Below, piece after piece: positions 58,269 through 64,000 of a stretch of DNA of 64,000 nucleotides. How positions within the stretch are numbered: position 1 is the first letter of the stretch; each line of letters begins with the position of its first letter. The translations under genes and the position numbers were made by a program. The notes beneath the pieces were generated by a model. It was not told the origin of the DNA. It was given only the letters and a program-made list of their open reading frames with translations, and did no database searches. Origin of the DNA: Cordia subcordata (taxonomy: Eukaryota; Streptophyta; Magnoliopsida; Boraginales; Cordiaceae); contig JAPTOF010000010.1 in NCBI GenBank assembly GCA_028554755.1, positions 694,501 to 758,500 of the forward strand, given 5' to 3'.

Positions 58269-61200
58269 TCACTTGGTGTAGAGAACATCTTCCCATGGGT
58301 GACGGTAGAGTGGTTGCTTGAGTCTCTTTTGGTCAAAGGTATGCCTGAGAGTGAAGAATACAATTTAATCATGTAATGACAGGATATGATAAAATGATAT
58401 TGAAAGATAAATAGTCTGAATTAGAATAAGGCTATATAAAGTACGGCCCAACTTACCCGATAAGACCAATGGAACGTGCCAAGACAAAGAGTCCGTTCAA
58501 ATAACCAATCTCAACAATCTCGTCAATTTCTTGTTTGGTAAACATTCCGCTGCCAGCCAGGAGATCCAAGAAAAGGGACCCAATGGCACCATCGACGTTA
58601 AGGACAAGGTTGTTTGCCTTTGAAAGTGTGTAGGTTTCAACCTGAACTGCATATTCCATGTACTTCACAGATGGGAAGTTCTCACGTGCATATCGCTGTA
58701 AAAGTTCTACTCTCTTATCTCTGTTGTCACGGCTCTTTATCCTTTTTCCACGAAAAGCAAATAAAGTTTCCCAAATTAAGAATTGAAGAGACAGAGAAGT
58801 GCAAGAAATAGGAAACTTCCCAATTCAAAATCCAGAATCAATATCAGGAGACTGAATCCAAGAGAACAGAAATGATATTGACAAATCAGTACTCTATGGT
58901 GGTGGAATGAGTTAAAAGGCTCCATACCTGTGTCCAATTCCTGGTACTCGGACGCCCTTCTTTTTCATACTTTCCACGAACTCATATGGAGTAAGGTTCT
59001 GAGAAATCCCAGTGTCACAATAACATCTTAGAACTCCCAATAGTCAAATAACCACAACATTTGTTTATATGAAAATGAATAAGAACTTACCCTGTCATAA
59101 GCATCCTTAAAATATCGAGCAGCATCATCAATAGCCCCACCAAACCGAGGACCAATTGTCAGTAAACCTGGTTGTACAGAATATCAGGGAAGCCATTCTC
59201 ACGTATTCATAAGAAAATTATGTAATTCAACTACAAAGCTGATGATGCTGCGAAATGCTATGGCATACCTGAGACAAGGCTGGAAACGAGGTCTTTACCA
59301 GCCCTGGCAGTTACAATGCTGTTGTGAGCACCAGAGACACAAGGACCATGGTCAGCACACAACATGATACAGATCTGGTCCGATCAGAAGCATGAAAGAG
59401 AAAAAACAACATGAGTTCAAAAACACACTAGACCAGGTAAAAAGAAATGGAACTCCAGATGTACAGTAATTAAGTTAGTAACCAGAAGAGAACTCTATTA
59501 GAAACATCAAAGGCAGAATCTAACCTCAATGAAACGGGTGCAGTAACGGGGAAGGCTGCGTTTGAACCACAACAAGGAAATGACATCACCCACTCCAAAT
59601 CCTTGTTCAATGAGGGAGGACATTTTCACACCAGCATATGTTGGCTCATCACCTATAAGAGATAAGTCAAAATTTTCATGTCAGGTCCTGCTGAATCACC
59701 AAAAATCGAACTTGTGGCAGGAAATAGACAATTGCACTCCATACCTCTGTCATCAGAGATTGTGGAAATAATGTGTGTTGGAGCCCGAACTTTCCCACTC
59801 TTAATTGCTGTTTTCAGATCCTCAGGAATTTGAGGTGGGGTTACCTCCTTGACAGGAGTTATTTTTCCTTCTTCAGCCTATGCAGCAGCAGGCATCCAGT
59901 GACAAACAAATATTAAGAACAGAGGGCTCATGTGTAAGTAGCATATCTCATGTAAGATTAAGATTTTACCAGCTTCCCAAACGTTTCCTTGATTGCAGCT
60001 TCAAATGCTTCATATGAGGTAGGAACAACAGCTCCAGCTTCCCTCAGTGCTTGATTCTTTGCCTGCGCGGACTCCATCTCTTCACCACTCTTTGCCCCCT
60101 GATCACAAACGCAGCCACGAATTAAAAGAGCAGGCCAGTAATGATCAGAACACTGGGAGTAGACCCCTCTCACCAAATAATAGGAAAAGAAAATGGAAAA
60201 GACTCATCTTCAGACATACATCTCATGCAAATGCACATGCCAGTAGAATATAGGAAAGGAGGAGGCAATCGCTTACCGCATGACCAAATTGTACTTCTGA
60301 CTTGAAGAGCTTTGCACAAGTGCCACTGACCCAAGCAACCACAGGCTTGTTAATCTTTCCTTGTTTAAGGGCCTCAACTAGAGAATATTCATCTCGTCCT
60401 CCAAGTTCCCCAAGAACAACCATCATTTTCACCTGTGCCAAGCCACAAAATATGAGCCCGATGAACATAATAATTCACAAAGTTCCATCAAGCAAGAAAT
60501 AAGAAATATAAGGAAACATATGTGTACTACAAGGAAACATATTTATACTCCCAACTGTCAAAATGTAGACTATGAGGGAAAAGGAGACTTCATCTCTTTG
60601 AAGAATATCCTATTCCATTTGGTCAGAGGATGAATAAATGCAATGAAACTTAGAGTATCTAGTCTGACCATCACAGAGAATTACACTATCTAGTCTGACC
60701 ATGATAGAAAATGTAGTACAAGGAATACAAGTCTTGGACCAGAAGCCCTTCAAAAAGGTTGAGTACAGAATGATGATATACCTGTGGAATGTTGTTAAAC
60801 CGCAGAACATGATCAGAGAGTGTTGACCCAGGGAACACGTCTCCTCCAATTGCAATGCCTATAGAAATCATAACCAACAAATAAGTTCACCGGAGGAATG
60901 AGATAACACGACAAGTTTCAGAAGTTAAAATTTCAACCTTCATAAATTCCATCAGTCACACGGGCAATTGTGTTATACATCTCATTGGACATACCACCCT
61001 GTCATTTAAGAGAGTGTTATTCTTGAATACATAAATGGGCACTTTGCTCCTACTCTTGCATTGATTCAAGAAAAATAAGTTTCAAAGTTATTTGCTACAA
61101 AAGGTCAACTCCCACGTTAAGGTCTTCAATGATAATGAGAAATGCGTGAAGATTAATCATGTGGAATGACTAAGGAAGATAATAAGTTCACGTACAGATT

Positions 61201-62535
61201 TGGATACAAAGCCAACGGATCCAGGTCTATACAGCTTGCATTGAATAATGTTATCAATGGTTCCAGCAGTGTCACCAATTTTGAAAGCTCCGGCTTGAAT
61301 ACCTCCAACAGTAGCTGGGCCAATAATAACCTGATATATATTCCTCATATAATCAGTGAGATTATTAAGTAAATTAACTCTCCATTGTCACTAGATGCTC
61401 AGTAGACTGAACTAATTTTGCAGTATGACTGCATATTTGAAATGGCCTTGTCCCTAAGGGAAACTCCTTATTGTTACAGAATAAATTCAGCCACAAATTA
61501 ATGTGATATCCTTGAAGGCATTTTAATATTCCATTACCTTATTGTTTGCGCGTGCATAACCAATCAACTGCTTGGTGTCTGACTCAGGCACACCTTCAGC
61601 AATAATAGCTACAACCCTGATGGTTGGCTGTTTAAGAGCAGACATTGACGATGCAGCAGCACTGCAGTAACATCATGAGAATTATGAGTTTGTTATACTA
61701 TAAGAACTTGTCCTTCAATATCATAACAGAACCAAGAGAACGAACCTTCGGAATGATGCAAAGTTTATGAAAACATCAGCTGTAGGATGTGCAGCACAAG
61801 CAGCTTCAATGCTGCGAATCAAAGAAAAAGTAGAAATTCGTGAATCTCAAAATTATTTAGGTTCCAAGGATATCCAAAAACCCACAAGTCAAAGTATTCA
61901 ATCCCAAAACCACATTATAAACTAAGATGCAAAGGCAAGTTCCCTTTTCTCACCTACAGATTGAGAAAATATTTCTGAATGTCATACATATGCATGCCCC
62001 ATAAATAAAGTATGTAATCCTTAACTGTAAATTTTATAGACATCAACAAGAATCCCAAATACTCCACATAAATATTAAATGCTGAGAATGACCACCTGTA
62101 TATGTTTGCAATAAATCCATATCAAAGCAAACTTGAGGCATCCAAATTGAAGTCAAACTTGTCATACTATCAATTAATAAAGAAGCACTAAACAGTATTG
62201 GCTAGGACAAAGCTTACGTTGAGTGGACTGGGATGGCTATTTCCTCTTGACCGAAGAAAAGTTTCTGGAATCCCTCGGAACCAGGATTTATGATTCCAGC
62301 AACGGAAGGAGTTTCTCTTCCTAATAGATCAACACAGTAAACAGATGCTCACTAATTATCAAACAGAATTACAGATCCTGTTAAAGCAACGCTCTCATTC
62401 AAGCAACATGAACACGGTTAGGATTTTGTACGCACCACAAAGGAAGTCAAAATCAAGCATTCGCTGGATAGGGAGTTGCTTATAGTTGTAGAACAATGCT
62501 TGCGTAGTCTTGGAAAAAAGCTGTCCGGTCGCCAT
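58269..62535 (-). CDS. ACLB: ATP-citrate synthase beta chain (ATP-citrate lyase subunit B), 16 coding exons
   Basis: The cytosolic enzyme that converts citrate and CoA to acetyl-CoA and oxaloacetate, in a hetero-octamer with subunit A. It supplies cytosolic acetyl-CoA for waxes, sterols and flavonoids. Exons: 62535-62436, 62320-62218, 61811-61746, 61661-61538, 61330-61196, 60998-60938, 60858-60782, 60432-60277, 60098-59970, 59877-59745, 59652-59525, 59374-59269, 59167-59091, 58998-58928, 58741-58457 and 58344-58269. The sum is 1827 nt, giving 608 residues, exactly the plant ACLB length. Start is [12 protein letters not shown]. The succinyl-CoA-synthetase-like part carries [16 protein letters not shown] and the phospho-histidine motif VQFGHAGA (His273). 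The citrate-synthase-like C-terminal part carries [14 protein letters not shown] and VPGIGHR. All junctions are GT-AG. Confidence 0.97.
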
Positions 62536-62554
62536 GGTAATGACTTAGAAACAC

Positions 62555-63704
62555 CTGCACTAATATTACAAGATCAGCACAGGAACCATTTTACAAACCT
62601 AGTGCTGGCTGAAGTTGCAAGAAAGATCAACCAATCAAACTGAGTGGGCTAGCATTCTGGAGCCTAAACATAAACTATCTCATGGATAGTCATAGCATAG
62701 CGTTGCATAATTAATCAATTTCACTATGTTCTTTATGGCTAATTCAAAATGCCAACAAACAAAATCGTGCAAAGAAAATCTAGCCCTGCAATTATTCTCA
62801 TAACTAAAATCCTGATTAGCTTGCACATTCCTAGGACCTAAATCACATATGCTTTCCACATATGATCCAAGAAAACGACCAATAATAAAGTGTGCATAAA
62901 TTTTCCTGTGATTTATTGTTTAATCCATACATAAATTCTACTGCAGAAGAAAGCATCTGAAACATTCAGGAATCATTCTCAGACACTAATTGCTCAAAAA
63001 CAAAAATTAAAAATCAAAAGCATAGTAAACCATGATTATTTTATCCCACCTTTCACAAATCCATACAATATCAAATAACAATCAAACACTTTGCATGGAA
63101 CAAGTAAAATCTGAATTAAAAGTATACATTTTGACCAAAAACGAGTCATGTAATAACTAAAATCTAAATTAAAAATATAAACTTTTCCAAAATCAAAAAA
63201 TCTATACACACGATATTAATCTCTGACGTCTTCGTCAGATTCAAATAGCTGATCCCAACCAGAGGGACAGAATCAGCTTGACTAGATTCGATTTGGTTTA
63301 ATCATTCCACTAAAACAGCTCAACCATATTGAGATAATTGAAGCAAAAATCACTCTTCTTTAAACTAAGCACTAACAGAACCCATTAACCCAAAGAACCA
63401 CACTAATATTTAGTCTAAACAATACTTCTAAACACACACACACATTGATATGACAATTGAGATCATAACGAAACGACTTCACAAGGCTACATTAAACCAC
63501 AAATCAAAGCATTTGGCCAATCTTAATTTCGTCAGAAACATCCAACCCAGAACAGAGAATCCCATAAATCACAACATTTTCTAGTACAGATCACATAATT
63601 GAACTAAATCCACGGACAAAAACATAAACAGATCCAAGTTACCAAAAATCACAACTTAGGCAAAAGGGCAAGGGTGAGGTTGGAAATTCATATTGCTCAG
63701 TTAC
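62555..63704 (-). other. 5'-UTR (leader) intron of ACLB
   Basis: A donor CATCAG|GTAACT at 63705/63704 and an acceptor GTGCAG at 62556-62555 bracket about 1150 nt of AT-rich sequence. This leaves only about 19 nt of leader before the ATG in the first coding exon. Leader introns of this kind are common in strongly and constitutively expressed plant housekeeping genes and often raise expression. Confidence 0.65.
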
Positions 63705-63785
63705 CTGATGTGTTGTTGTTTGGCTAATAATAATGCTAATGCTTGAAACGAGGCAAAAGCACAAGTGGGTTGAGATGAGATGTGA

Positions 63786-63793
63786 TATTTATA
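63786..63793 (-). promoter_or_regulatory. TATA box of ACLB
   Basis: TATAAATA on the minus strand within CTGTATAAATATC. It lies about 80 bases upstream of the leader exon donor, so transcription would start near 63755-63760 and the noncoding first exon would be about 50 nt. Confidence 0.6.
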
Positions 63794-63962
63794 CAGAAGA
63801 CACTTAATATTTTATAGATATTTTCAAGAAAAAGAAAAAGAAAAAAGAGAATGGGCCGCTAATGGGTATGATTAATTATTTTGTTCTTATAAAAAAGAAA
63901 AGTAGTTGGTGTAATTGTTGTTGTCAGTGAGGACAGAGCAGCTAACCAATTATGAAAACTCT

Positions 63963-63979
63963 GTGTGTGTGTGTGTGTG
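63963..63979. repeat. (GT)n microsatellite
   Basis: About eight GT units at the right end of the window in the distal ACLB promoter. Confidence 0.8.
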
Positions 63980-64000
63980 AGGAAGGTAGTTAGCTCACAA

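Noticed and set aside
1..64000. CRISPR arrays, operons, rRNA and tRNA genes, organelle DNA inserts
   Set aside because: Repeats seen are microsatellites, LTRs or transposon termini. No spacer pattern, cloverleaf with A/B boxes, or recognisable plastid or mitochondrial gene was found by eye; a tRNA or miRNA scan would be needed to exclude small RNA genes.

Overview
This window is nuclear DNA of a flowering plant, most likely a eudicot. It is AT-rich, its genes are interrupted by GT-AG introns (one is GC-AG), and microsatellites and several classes of plant transposon are common. The proteins are typical of plants: GDSL esterase, class III peroxidase, pectinesterase, CC-NBS-LRR, PAS-Raf kinase, MATE transporter and the plant-type split ATP-citrate lyase. 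I cannot name the species. Exon structures were assembled by hand from splice sites, frame and family conservation. The six complete non-NLR models each sum to a whole number of codons.

Layout. 1-1717: first exon of a peroxisomal-type enoyl-CoA hydratase (minus); the rest lies outside the window. 3250-5168: five-exon GDSL esterase/lipase (minus). 7270-7920: decayed partial copy of the peroxidase gene found at 25.7-27.8 kb. 9992-10435: a CACTA-type transposon end. 12462-16635: a CC-NBS-LRR resistance gene (minus). Its last LRR codon runs into a splice donor, and the downstream exons encode a CCCH zinc finger of the plant ZFN type, so it looks like an NLR with an integrated domain. 17209-21513: a Mutator-like element split by a 2.1-kb non-autonomous LTR retrotransposon with a perfect 5-bp target duplication. 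25658-27834: class III peroxidase (minus). 29554-32530: six-exon pectinesterase (plus). 33297-33742: truncated 5' copy of the HYPK gene, ending in a CACTA-like transposon end. 36140-36716: Copia RNase H and LTR remnant. 36751-37494: broken F-box-associated-domain gene. 40104-42495: HYPK (plus). 43634-49045: 13-exon PAS-domain Raf-like kinase (minus). 54785-57124: MATE transporter pseudogene with many frameshifts (minus). 58269-63760: 16-coding-exon ATP-citrate lyase subunit B with a 5'-UTR intron (minus).

The genes do not form a pathway or operon. The right-hand third (HYPK, Raf kinase, ACLB) holds conserved housekeeping or signalling genes. The left two thirds mix secreted cell-wall enzymes and a resistance gene with transposons and partial gene duplications. 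The most notable object is the NLR: a CCCH zinc finger in phase with the LRR exon, a non-canonical MHA in place of MHD, and an intron-retention form that would end the protein four codons after the donor.
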